64,000 nucleotides of DNA, from NCBI GenBank assembly GCA_902729315.2, contig LR746273.1:1617001-1681000 (forward strand), given 5' to 3'. Positions within the stretch are counted from its first letter, which is position 1. Every line of letters starts with the position of its first letter. The notes beneath the pieces were generated by a model that was given only the letters and a program-made list of their open reading frames with translations, made no database searches and was not told the DNA's origin. The stretch comes from Spirodela intermedia. Its lineage: Eukaryota > Streptophyta > Magnoliopsida > Alismatales > Araceae. The position numbers were made by a program, and so were the translations under genes. Below, one piece after another: positions 24,901 to 35,800 of this stretch.

Positions 24901-26905
24901 TCATCAAGCCTGTCAAAGTAAACAAGTTTGAAGAAAATGAAGGATTTAAGACTGTTAATGAATGGGCTCTTGACACAGAGGGTGTTAATCTCTTGGCAGT
25001 TATGTGCCACGAAGATGTTGATGCCACGAGGACCACAAGCAATCACTTGATCGAAGTCATAGAGGTTCTTGGAATAGAGGCTGTCAGGCGTTCTCTTCTT
25101 GATGAGATGCGCGCCGTCATATCCTTTGATGGATCTTATGTGAACTACCGCCACCTGGCTATTCTCTGTGACACAATGACCTACAGGGGACATCTGATGG
25201 CCATTACCAGGCATGGCATCAATCGCAATGACACTGGCCCACTGATGAGGTGTTCTTTCGAGGAAACTGTAGATATCCTCCTGGATGCTGCCGTCTATGC
25301 GGAGACAGACAACCTGAGAGGCGTCACTGAGAACATCATGCTAGGCCAGCTTGCTCCGATTGGCACAGGGGGCTGTTCCTTGTACTTGAACGACCAGATG
25401 TTACAGCAGGCGATCGAACTACAGCTTCCAAGCTACATGGAGGGCTTGGACTATGGCATGACGCCGTCCCGTTCGCCGATCATGGGGACTCCATATCACG
25501 AGGGGATGATGTCGCCGAGCTATCTGCTCAGTCCAAACATCCGGGCTTCACCCATTTCAGATGCCCAGTTCTCACCTTATGTCAGTGGAATGGCCTTCTC
25601 TCCTAGCTCATCACCAGGCTACAGCCCTTCATCCCCAGGCTACAGCCCATCATCACCTGGCTACAGCCCCACTTCACCTGGCTACAGCCCCACTTCACCT
25701 GGTTATAGCCCCACTTCGCCTGGGTACAGCCCAACTTCTCCTACATACAGCCCAAGCTCTCCTGGGTACAGCCCTACGAGCCCTGCCTATTCACCCACCA
25801 GCCCCTCATACTCCCCCACTTCACCCAGCTACTCCCCCACTTCTCCCAGCTACAGCCCCACGTCTCCCAGCTACAGCCCCACTTCACCCAGCTACAGCCC
25901 CACTTCTCCCAGCTACAGCCCCACTTCCCCAGTCTACAGCCCAACCTCTCCGGTCTACAGCCCCACCTCTCCTGCTTACAGCCCCACTTCACCGTCATAC
26001 AGCCCCACTTCGCCTTCATACAGCCCGACGTCGCCGTCTTACAGCCCAACTTCACCTTCATACAGCCCGACGTCTCCGTCGTATAGCCCGACATCACCTG
26101 CTTATAGTCCCACCTCGCCAGGTTACAGCCCAACCTCACCGAGCTACAGCCCCACCTCCCCCAGCTACAGCCCCACATCTCCAAGCTACAATCCTTCTTC
26201 GGCAAAATATAGCCCCTCACTGGCCTACTCACCGAGCAGTCCGAGACTATCGCCGTCAAGTCCTTACAGTCCTACGTCGCCAAACTACAGGTAAAGTGGG
26301 AGACTGCATGATATTTTGATTATTGTGTAGCAAGTTTTGCTGGTTAATGAAATAAATACCGGCGGAGAATGGGTTTGATTAAATGTGCTTCTTATGATTC
26401 TATGACAGCCCAACTTCGCCGTCACATTCCCCAACGTCTCCATCATATTCTCCTCCGAGTCCGACATACAGTCCCACAAGGTAAAAGTCAACCCCCCGCC
26501 CACCCCAATCACAGACACCTGCTATATACTTGTCATGTATAATCGCATCAGTCGTCTTTAGAAAATTATGAATCTGTGGACATCAGATTGAGATCGGATT
26601 GCGGAGGGGGTAACTGCTTGCTCCATTGTCTGCGGCAAACACACAGGACGCAAGATTCTTGTGTTCCTTGCTTGCTTGCTTGCTTGTGTTTTTTCCTTTA
26701 TGTTCTTCGTTAATAAATTTTCCGATGGCTCACCTTGCGAGCTTCTTGAGGAGTATTTTGTCAGATTCAGTGGGTATTTTGTGGTTATTTCTACGACGCG
26801 AGATGGGCTGATTTCCCTTGTAAAACAAACTGTGCTTTTTGATTTTGCAGCCCGTACAACTCCGGCGCCAGCCCAGACTACAGTCCCAGTTCTCTGCAGT
26901 ATAGG

Positions 26906-26939
<34 letters not shown>

Positions 26940-26964
26940 ATTGGCCGCATTCATAATGTTCATG

Positions 26965-27005
<41 letters not shown>

Positions 27006-27143
27006 AAATTGGACTCGTTTACAATGCTCATGCTCAGCCCGAGTGGGGGGTACTCGCCGACAGCCCCGGGATACTCGCCGTCTTCCACCAGCCAGTTCAG
27101 CCCACAAGCCAGCAACAAGGATGAGGGAAGCGTGCGACGGTGA
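18957..27143 (+). CDS. NRPB1: DNA-directed RNA polymerase II largest subunit (RPB1)
   Basis: Fourteen exons: 18957-19040, 19142-19405, 20389-20691, 20831-20989, 21288-21449, 21526-21746, 21828-21969, 22050-22385, 22497-22783, 22863-23121, 23208-26290, 26409-26480, 26851-26904, 27038-27143; 1843 residues. This is the catalytic subunit of nuclear mRNA synthesis. The start [12 protein letters not shown] matches the plant family. Visible landmarks are zinc ligands in [17 protein letters not shown] and CFNCSKIL, the metal-binding [12 protein letters not shown] loop in exon 8, and the trigger loop/bridge region in exon 11 ([13 protein letters not shown]). The C-terminal domain has about 41 heptad-like YSPTSPS repeats by my count, regular in the middle and degenerate near the end. 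The last repeats are divided over three small exons, each splitting a serine codon as AG|C. Reading through intron 11 or 12 meets a stop at once. TATA-like box at 18702. Confidence 0.97.
26909..27003 (+). repeat. Two (CT)n runs filling RPB1 intron 13
   Basis: Runs at about 26909-26937 and 26971-27003 make up nearly half of the 133-bp intron between the last two coding exons. Confidence 0.85.
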
Positions 27144-28120
27144 GAGTGGAGGAGGGGACAACGAGAGAGAGAGAAGGCCGATCTCTGCCGAAACATCTCT
27201 CTGGCTGCATAATCCACATACTGTACGAGAGAGAACTCGACTCCCACCTCCCATCCGTCATTTCCAAGCATCCAAGGGTTATTGAGTAGCCTTCGAGAGG
27301 TCCTGACGTTGACGTCGGTCATAGGTCCGCGCTCCCCACCCCCCCGGCCCGTGGCTCATCTTTTTATTGTACCATATATGGAAAGCACTTGTAAGAATGT
27401 GCTGCCGCCGCCCTCCGGGCTGTGTGATATTCATTTCCGTCGAGGTTTCTGTTTCCTTTAGTAGCCGTCTTTCGGGGACCTTATCTTCTCTCTCTCTCTC
27501 TCTCTCTCTCTAAACGCAAGTGGTTTGACCAAGCCGGGTTTACGACCAAGCTCTTCATTCAGGACGACTGTGGAGTGATAAACATGCGTATAAAAAGTCA
27601 ACCCATTATTGAATGGGTCCCCTATCTACCCACTATAGATTGGCTGTAGTCGTAGTCAGAATGCGATATTTTCCGGACCTAAGACTGCGTCTGAATCTTA
27701 TAAAATTTCTGCATCAATTTTCTTCGTAAATTATTCGGGTAAGTAATAAAAATGGAAAAATAATAGAATTTTTTGGCGCGTTAGACTTTGTCTCGTTCTT
27801 CAACGGACCCTGCAAGATCTCATCTTCGGCTGCTAAAGCCGGCGGTCCCCTCCGTTGACGGGTTTGCCCGGGTCTACCCGTTGACCGCTTGATTGAATTG
27901 CAAACGAGATACCCACGTTTCCACGTCGGAGGCCCAGCTGAAGGACTCCTCTCCGGCTCTTATAAGTCCCTCCGCCCTCCTCTTCAACCCATCGTGTTCA
28001 TCAGGCGGCGGTCTGCTCCCCTCCCCTCCCCCTCTCCTCCTCCTCCTCCTCCTCCTCCTCCTCCAGTTTCTCCTGCATCTGCTTCGTCTTCTTCTTCTTC
28101 TGTCCGCCGGTGCTCTGATC
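27144..28120. other. 3' flank of RPB1 and promoter of the 14-1-1-like gene
   Basis: A CT run lies at 27488-27512. TATAAG at 27961-27966 sits 160 bases before the next start codon and is its likely TATA box. The leader includes (CTC)n at about 28034-28065. No further gene seen. Confidence 0.5.
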
Positions 28121-28777
28121 ATGGACAAGCGACCGCCGACGGCGGAGGGCTACAGGGTCCTCCGGCTTGTGCCGAAGGCGGCCGCCATAGCCGCCGCCAA
28201 GCCCACCTCCAGCCCCCGCCGCAAGAGGTTCCCCGACCAAAAGGGCTTCTCCGGGGCTCTGGGCTCCGCCGTTCCGACGGCCGGGGACGGCTCAGAAACG
28301 CCCGAGCCCACCTCGCCGGAGGTCTCCTGCATGGGCCAGATCAAGGGCCGCTCGCCGGCGAGGCCTCCTGTGGCTGGGAAGCAGCGGAGGCGGCGGCGGG
28401 GGCCGCTGCAGAGGATCGCCAGAATCTCCGCGCAGTTGCTGGGCTTCTGCTGCGCAAGGAAATCACCCCCCTCGCCAGCACCGGCGCCGCCGCCGCCGCT
28501 AGGAGAGATCGCCACCTTCGGGGGAGGGCACTACGCCATGTCTTGTCCTGGCTTCGCGGCAGACTACTTCTCCGATGACTCGCCGGAGATGGACTGGGAA
28601 GACGACGACGACGACGACGACGTGGGCAGGTACCGAGAAGGAGACCATCATCATCGCCATGGCGGAGACGTCCTCCTCGCCGGTGTCTGGTATGCCGGCG
28701 ACGTGGAGCCGAAGAAGGAGGTGAATCTCTGGAAGAGGAGACCTGTCCCCCCCCCCAGACCTCTGCAACTGAGATGA
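28121..28777 (+). CDS. Syringolide-induced protein 14-1-1-like
   Basis: An intronless frame of 218 residues starting at ATG 28121, after a leader with a TATA box; the frame is open further upstream but has no earlier family-like Met. The block EPTSPEVSCMGQIK (residues about 66-79) and the C-terminus KEVNLWKRRPVPPPRPLQL match a plant family named after a soybean syringolide-induced cDNA (Arabidopsis At1g76070 and At1g20310, from memory). Biochemical function is unknown. The middle is low complexity: a basic RRRRRG stretch, a proline-rich segment and seven consecutive Asp, followed by His-rich sequence. Base composition is strongly GC-rich, unlike the AT-rich flank downstream. Confidence 0.75.
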   Translation: MDKRPPTAEGYRVLRLVPKAAAIAAAKPTSSPRRKRFPDQKGFSGALGSAVPTAGDGSETPEPTSPEVSCMGQIKGRSPARPPVAGKQRRRRRGPLQRIARISAQLLGFCCARKSPPSPAPAPPPPLGEIATFGGGHYAMSCPGFAADYFSDDSPEMDWEDDDDDDDVGRYREGDHHHRHGGDVLLAGVWYAGDVEPKKEVNLWKRRPVPPPRPLQLR

Positions 28778-29572
28778 GAAGAAGGCGCCCCCATCCCCCA
28801 CCTTCCTCCTCTTCTTCCTCCACCAACTTTTTCTTTTCCTTATTTTTTATCTACCCGATTTCAGAGGGGGTGGGCAGAATTGTAAATTCACGATACTATA
28901 ATTTTTTTACTGGATTTCATAGGCATCTTTTTTTTTATAAAAAAAAATGATCTCCCTATCCATATTTTTCAGTAATTAGAGGAAGTAAATATCCGGGTTA
29001 TAATAACAAGGATTTAAAAAAAAAAACCGTGAATCGTAGATGTATATTAAAAGAATGTTTTTTAAAGTCGAAAAAATATTTATCGACAAAAATAACCTTT
29101 TTTAGTCTGAATATAAATGACATGGCAGGATAATAAACTCTGATCAGCAGTTTATTGCCTAAAAGAACTCAATATTACTATAATAGTATTTTTATTTCCC
29201 ATCGCGATGGTGTGATTAAACGAGCTTTAAAAATCATTAATTGGTGTTTTTATGGATGAAATACGAAAAGAAAATAAAGAGACTAATTCGGACGACGACT
29301 TGAATGGAGGTGTACGAATTTATGGCAAGAAAAAACGAAGCCCTTTCAGAAATTTAAGGCCTTTTTATTATCTATCAGAGTCGATCACGTGGGTGTCAAG
29401 CTGAGTTGTCGCTCCCCAACGGAGCCCACCGGCCCTACCCACACATCGCACGTGCGAGGACTCTCGAATCGTCGGAGACCATAACCCGTCCGCATAAAAA
29501 GAAAATGAAAAAAATTAACAATTGTCCGCTTTGTGGGAGCCTCGACCGTTGACGATTCGTGCGGTGCCCCTG

Positions 29573-29623
<51 letters not shown>

Positions 29624-29899
29624 CTCTCTCTTCCCTCTCCTAGACAGAAGCCCAATTCTAGTTGCTCAGACTTCGAGCCGCTCGGTCCAAAGAGAGGATC
29701 TTGGATCTTTGGATCTTGGAGATCTCCGACTGCAGGATGTAACACGAAACACTCCGCGGAAATCGGAAGAGAAGACCGAGGGCAAACGGAGATATGTATT
29801 TGGCGATCGCTTACTCGGCAGAAGGGACTCGCTCTCTCTCGGAGGAGGGAAAGTTTCCCTTCTGAGGGAAGAGGAGAGAGAGGAGAGAGAAGGACACTT
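28778..29899. other. AT-rich convergent spacer
   Basis: Separates the 14-1-1-like gene from plastocyanin. The part to about 29390 is AT-rich with an A/T inverted run near 28926-28948. A CT run at about 29574-29621 would be GA in the plastocyanin 3' flank. The long open frames here and over plastocyanin on the + strand are shadows. Confidence 0.5.
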
Positions 29900-30406
29900 C
29901 TATTTGACGACGACATTGCCGACCATGCCGGCGCCCAGGTGGGGAGAGCAGTAGAATCTGTAGCTGCCGGGGATTTTCAAGACAACGCTGTGCTTCTCCC
30001 CGGGGCCGTTGAGGAGGACCTCCTCATCCATGGAGATCGACGACACGTCGACCCCCTCGGGGATGTCGTCTGGGTCGAACACCACGTTGTGTGGGTACCC
30101 TGCGTTGTTTATGAAGACGATCTCCTCCCCCGACGCAACCGAGAAGTCCTTGGGCACGAACTCCAGACCCCCGGTGTCGTTGCCCAGCTTCACATCGAAC
30201 GCCAGCGCGCCACTCGCCAGCAGAGCGCTCGCCGCCGTCGCCGCCAGCGCCACGCCTACCTCCTTCAGCGACGCCCTTACGCCCACCGCCGACGCCGCCT
30301 GTCTCGCCGGCGCCACTGCCGCCGCTACCTTCGCCGGAGATGAACAAGATCTCAGACCCTGGAATCTAGGGACGGTGACCGCCACTGCCGCCGTCAAGCT
30401 CGCCAT
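29900..30406 (-). CDS. PETE: Plastocyanin, thylakoid lumen copper protein
   Basis: One exon of 168 residues. Plastocyanin carries electrons from cytochrome b6f to photosystem I. The first 69 residues are a bipartite presequence: a Ser/Ala-rich stroma-targeting part and a hydrophobic lumen signal ([19 protein letters not shown]). The mature protein, about 99 residues, has all four type 1 copper ligands: His106 in GYPHN, then Cys153, His156 and Met161 in [10 protein letters not shown] (mature 37, 84, 87, 92). The acidic patch is represented by DPDD and MDEEVL. Leu replaces the common Gln at mature position 88, beside the copper His. The gene is very GC-rich and intronless, as in other plants. 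Long frames on the opposite strand are shadows. Confidence 0.97.
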   Translation of the reverse strand: MASLTAAVAVTVPRFQGLRSCSSPAKVAAAVAPARQAASAVGVRASLKEVGVALAATAASALLASGALAFDVKLGNDTGGLEFVPKDFSVASGEEIVFINNAGYPHNVVFDPDDIPEGVDVSSISMDEEVLLNGPGEKHSVVLKIPGSYRFYCSPHLGAGMVGNVVVK

Positions 30407-30502
30407 GCTCCTGCTGCTAACTCGGAGGAGACGATTTCACAGACGTTGGTGCTGGCAGTGGCGCGATAGAGCGGTGATTGGCCGATTGCCTGGGGGGGCT
30501 CC

Positions 30503-30660
30503 TCATATACAGATGAAAGGGGCCGCATTGTGTGGCTGCCATCGCGAGGGATCGGATAACGGAGGCCTCAGCCACCGGTGGGCAATCCGCAGCACCTCCC
30601 TTCCCATTGGCTCCGGTGCCGACGATATCCTCCGACGTGGCCCCATGAGGGCCAGGAGAG
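30503..30660 (-). promoter_or_regulatory. Plastocyanin promoter elements
   Basis: In gene sense, a TATATGA box spans 30509-30503, about 100 bases before the start codon. Upstream lie a GATAA I-box core (on the + strand, near 30555), a CCAAT box (ATTGG on the + strand, near 30606) and an ACGTGGC G-box-like site near 30635. These are element types common in light-regulated promoters; their use here is inference. Confidence 0.45.
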
Positions 30661-31000
30661 AACTGGCTTAAATGGTGACCCGCAGAGCGCCGGTAAGCTG
30701 CTCCGGCGGCGCAACACACCGTAGAGGAGCGCGAAAGCCGGGAAACTAAAGACATCCGATCTTCGGCCTGCTGTTCTTCTTATATGGCTCGGGCTGGGGC
30801 TCGGGGTAGTACAAGGCACCGCCAGTACATGGCGGGCTCGTACGACTCGGCCGGTTGTACTACCACCGGCGCGAGCGGTCCACGCCCACCGGTCCAGACA
30901 AATCAGTCAGTACTCACGGCCCCAGATGATCCTATCCTCCTCCTCTCCCCTAGTGTACTGGAAGTACAGTTTCCGAAGACAGTACGAAGGCGACGTGGTT
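30661..31000. other. Spacer upstream of plastocyanin
   Basis: GC-rich, no gene seen; short open frames on both strands look unconserved. Confidence 0.4.
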
Positions 31001-31545
31001 GTAGATCGAATATCGGAGAAATTAGATGAGGAGCTGAGAATTATAGAAAGGTAAACTGAAATGCGAGGAAATCTTGATCGTGCACCTCCAAATCCGACGG
31101 CTCTGCGATGAACTGTCCTAGCAGGATCGGTCTCTGCAAGTTGCACTGATTTTGGTTTCGTCTAGTCAGGATTGGTAATGATCATATATCGAAGAAATTA
31201 GACAAGGAGATGAGATTTATAGAAAGGTAGATTGAAATGCGAGGAAATCTGGATCTTGTACGTTCAAATCCGACGGCTCTGCGCTGAAATGTTCGAGTAG
31301 GATGACTGATCAGTCTTTGAAACTTGCGTCAATTTTGGTTTCGTCTGGTCAGGATCAGTGATGATCATATATCGAAGACGTTAGATGTGGAACTGAGGAT
31401 TATAGTGAGGTAAACTGAAATGCACGGAAATCATAATCTTGTACCTCCAAATCCGATGGCTCTGCGCTGAAATGTACGAGCAGGATGACTGATTGGTCTC
31501 TGCAACTTGCACTGATTTTGGTTCCGCCTAGTCGGGATCGGTGAT
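31001..31545. repeat. Three-copy tandem repeat (about 180 bp unit)
   Basis: Copies begin near 31001, 31181 and 31366. Shared marks are AATCCGAYGGCTCTGCG, TGAAATGCRNGGAAATC, TATAGNNAGGTANANTGAAATG and ACTGATTTTGGTT. On the minus strand each copy carries a TATAAAT- or TATAATT-like string. Confidence 0.85.
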
Positions 31546-31844
31546 GCCGATAGTCCTCGGTCTGGGAGGAGAAGAGACGAAATTGCTAGTTTCTGTGCTC
31601 GATTTCCTCACCGACAGTCTGGATAGCGCCACAAGTGAACGTAGTAAGTATCACCATGCTGGTCCGAGAAATCAGAGTGGAGATCAGCAATGGAAGCTAG
31701 GATCGAAGAGAGGATTTGATCACGCGGAGGAGACTGAGATTTGCCGCCAGAGAGTGAAAGACGTGGCAGCCAATACAAGGAGTGCAAAATCGAGGATATG
31801 ATTGACGAACTAAGATCAGACACTACCAGGACAGGTTCAATCAA

Positions 31845-32330
31845 TCAGGAGAGAAGATCATTCGTCTGATGATCGGACGAACTTACCTGAGGAGAGATCG
31901 TCTCCATCGGCGTGTGCATTTGGCCCAAGAGGAGCTCTGACAACATATGTTGCAGGCGAACCCTGCAGCGAGGGGATTCGGCTAAGAGAGACCACGCGAA
32001 GGCGGACACCGATCGAGAGGCGCCATCCTTCGAGAGAGACGAGGAGCCGGGGGAAGAGACCCTCGCCTCACACGTCCGGCGCGAATGAGGGAAGAACCCT
32101 AACACCATTCAGAGGCGATCCGAGCACCTGCAATCGAAGAAAACGCCGGAAGGAGGTTCCACTTCTCGAGAAACGGGGCGAGAGTGGCACGCAGAATCAG
32201 CAAACATCGTGGTCGTTCCCTAATCACTGCTCCGAGTCAGTATAATCGCAGAATTACACGAGCAAGCAAGAAGAGCAGAAAAAGGCGGGAAGAAAAAAAG
32301 AAACCGGAATGAGGAGATTTCTAGAGCATC
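31845..32330 (-). other. Possible minus-strand transcription unit, unidentified
   Basis: In minus sense, a pyrimidine-rich leader-like stretch is followed by ATG at 32106-32108 and an open frame of about 74 codons. The frame reaches a strong AG|GTAAGT donor near 31889. I do not recognise the protein and could not find a convincing second exon before the 180-bp repeats. It may be a lncRNA or a distant first exon. Confidence 0.2.
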
Positions 32331-32790
32331 CCCTAAATAGCTTTTTTTTTTTTAAAGAGCTTGTGACGTCATAAATTATCCACTCGCTCTCTTCCGCTCG
32401 ATCTTTTTCACGCCTGGTGCTTAAACTGAATTAAATAAAAATATTTTTGATTATTGTATTTATGTAACACATAAATAAATAATAAGCACGAGTATAAATA
32501 TTTCAAGCATAATTAATTCGATAAAAATATTTTTATGAATGAAGATCAAATGAAGAATAAAAAATAAAAATCTCTTAAATTTTTTGTAAAGGGGAAATGG
32601 CTGTCCGAGAAGCCCATTGACCAAATCTGACTCGACCACTACCATCTACTACGACCCACACTCTCCGGTTTAGCATTGACAAGACGGGCGGTCCGAACCG
32701 GGCGGTTTTCTCCTTCTGGCCTGCGGTAGGCCGACCGCGGCGGTTTTCCCATCCGGAGTCGGTAATTACACCGCACTCAATCCCTATCAG

Positions 32791-32799
32791 TATAAATAG
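32791..32799 (+). promoter_or_regulatory. TATA box of the SR45a-like gene
   Basis: TATAAATAG, 70 bases before the start codon; transcription would begin near 32822. This supports the tiny first coding exon. Confidence 0.65.
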
Positions 32800-32860
32800 T
32801 GCGGCTCTTAACGAAGAAAGTTGACGTTCAGCTTCGAAGATCGCTCTGCTTGTGCATCCG

Positions 32861-35800
32861 ATGGTACAATCTCTTCGTCTTTCTCTTCCCATTTTCCGGC
32901 GTACCGCGCTTTATGCGGTTATCTCGTTTTGGCCTTTTGATGACGGTTATCTTTTTCCACGATGATTTTGCAGGCGGATTCTCCCCGGAAGAGGTAACAC
33001 TATATTCCTATCCAATGTTTCTTTCGTATATTTCTTTCCATATCTAATGTCTACATTGTGAGAGTCTCGATCTTTCTTCTCTCTCTCCGTGCTTCGGCTG
33101 GCAGAGGGATTCCTTTTGGTTTCGATTGTTTATCTCGGGACGTTGTATTGTCCTGTCCTGGTCTGATTATACTTTGGAATGAAGACCAGAAGCAGATAGG
33201 CTAAATGGAAATGAAGTTGATCGCAGTAGCTACAGGAGAATGAGAGACGTTAGGTCGGTGAGCCATCGTCAAATCAATGAATAGAGGACAACGAGGAATG
33301 AAAGGAACACGAGTGAACAGTCGACCTGACTGTAAGGGCAATCTGGGAGATTGAAGTATGACCTGGATGCCGTTTTACGCTGTGTAATCTCAAGATGGTA
33401 CATGAGGTCGATCACGACTTCAAAGGCATAGGGTTTGAATGAGCTTTTTAACAAAAAAATTAATTTTGTATTTGATGCAATCGAATTGCTTGAGGGGATT
33501 TTGCTTTGCTATGACTGTCACATTTGTTCACTTTGCATTTATGTAGTTATAAAAACATCTTGAGAGCCCGACGATTTAAGATCGTCGCATGATGGACAAT
33601 GCTTTTGAGGGGTGATACATTATTTTATGTTTGGCCTCGCAATGTTTTAAACTTGTAATTTTCAGAAAGATCTTATTGACTTTAAAGGACTTAGCAACTT
33701 CCCTTTGGGTTGGTGTTTGAGAAAGCATTGTAAAACCCTATACATTAGAGAAGTCTATGTGATACTCCTTTGGCAGCAGACGTTTTATTTAGAATTCTTG
33801 CAGACATTCGAGCATTCGTCTAGTGGTGCTGTGGATGTTTACACCAAGACCACCGGGGGGTGAATCCAAGACCAAAACCAAACCCATATGGCCGCATGCT
33901 ATTCCAAAAGCTGCATGACATATTTTGTTTTACCCATATGATCAACATATTGCTTCTGCCTTCTATGCAGTGTGATTCTTAGTGGGAAATGGCTAGTAGT
34001 TCAGAAAAATTATCTGCAGAGGATTTCACGAACCACTTCGAACTAATTAACGATTGTGTGAGTCTTTTGAGGGATTGGCCATTGATAACAGAGAATGGAA
34101 GACTTGAAGATCCTGTTTTAGTCAGGAAATTCAGAACTATGTTCATTGTTTCGAAGCCTAAGATTCTTTTTAAAGATGATTTATCTTTATAGGTTTTTCC
34201 TCCTTTCTCTCTTCATCCATTTTGTAACGTGTTCGCCAATTAAAAAATATATGTTTATTTAAATTCAGACTTTTATTTCTCATTTTTCATCTTCATTGTG
34301 TTTCATACATTGTTTCTTTCAATCATTTTTAAATAACTGTATTCACTTATTCATTTGCCCTTCTTTCAGTCGGGCGTTCATTTTCATGTTTTTCCCATCA
34401 AGCCTATGTCTATTCAGGGATGGATCAGGAAGAGAGATGGGGATAGACAAGGCGTTCGTTTGTCTGTGACCATTCGTTGTTCTCTTCTATTCACCACCAT
34501 TATTTGCTTAATTTCTTCCTAAAAGATTACAAACCTTATTCTCCCAACTGTTCGCTGGCTCAACCAGCACCCGACATCAAATATAGAATAACGTCCGAAG
34601 AATATTTTATCATGGCATTGGAACCCTTACCGGTAAAACTAGTAGAATATGATACCAAAAATACTGTGTGGATGCTTTCATTTGTCAGAAAAACTCGTTA
34701 TTCGCAAAACTGCATTAAAACAAGAAATCTAATGGTTGCCTGTAAACGTCACCTTTCTGGGTAGACGCCTCTTCTTTCTTTTTTTTTCCCTTTCCTGGAT
34801 AAATCTGTGGTACATGAACTGCCTAAATCTTTCTTTTTCTGGCAAAACCCGGGTTTTGTGTGAGCGGCAGTCATTCTCCAAGCTTGACGACTGGTCTCAT
34901 TTCTTGTCTCGAATGAATTTTACTGCCATCACACAATTTATTTGCGTCATAAACGAATGAATTGCCTTACTAACCTTTGAATGGGCGCAATTATCTCTCA
35001 GGTCTTACTCCCCTCGTCCCGACAAGGGGCGCCACCGATCCCACTCCCCATTCCCCTCACCATCCAGGCGTCGAGCCAGGTCCCGCTCAAGATCCGGCAG
35101 CGCCGGCAGGTTCCCCCCCTCCCCTCCGACCCTACTTTCTTAAGCTGTCCAAAACAGGGAGTTTTTTTTTTAATTTAATATATCCTTTTTATAAAATGAC
35201 AGGGCCGAGGCCGAAAATCCCGGGAACACTCTCTACGTGACGGGGCTGTCCACTAGAGTGACCGAAAGGGACCTGGAGATCCACTTCTCCAAGGAGGGAA
35301 AGGTGCGTCCTTTCTCAGAAGAAGCGCGGGCCTCAGATTTCATCCGTCTCATCACTCGTCTTGCGCGTCTCCAGGTGGCGAAATCCTTCCTGGTGGTCGA
35401 GCCCCGCACCCGCATCTCCCGAGGCTTCGCCTTTGTGACCATGGACACCGTCGAGGACGCGGATCGCTGCGTCGAGTACCTCAATCAGTCCGTTCTTCAG
35501 GGCCGCTACATCACCGTCGAGAAGGTGCGCGCGCTTCTCTTCTCCATCTCTTCTTTTTCTTCTCGTCTTCCCTCTATGTTACCCAGTTGAAGGGATCATC
35601 CAGCTTCTCAGCATGACTGGTTTGCTTCCTTTTTTGAGGTCTCTGGTTACATTCAGAAGATGATCGCGTCAGCTGGGCATGTAGCGACCGAGCTGATGAG
35701 CCCAATTCATCTCAACCTTCCTCACCACATCAACTAAAAACACCAACCACGCCCCCCCAACTAAACAACCTCAGCAATCAACTCTCTCTCTCTATCTCTC

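Noticed and set aside
25561-26319. 252-codon plus-strand frame and 161-codon minus-strand frame over the RPB1 C-terminal domain
   Set aside because: Out-of-frame readings of the heptad repeats.
29522-30671. Long plus-strand frames over plastocyanin
   Set aside because: Antisense shadows of the GC-rich plastocyanin gene.
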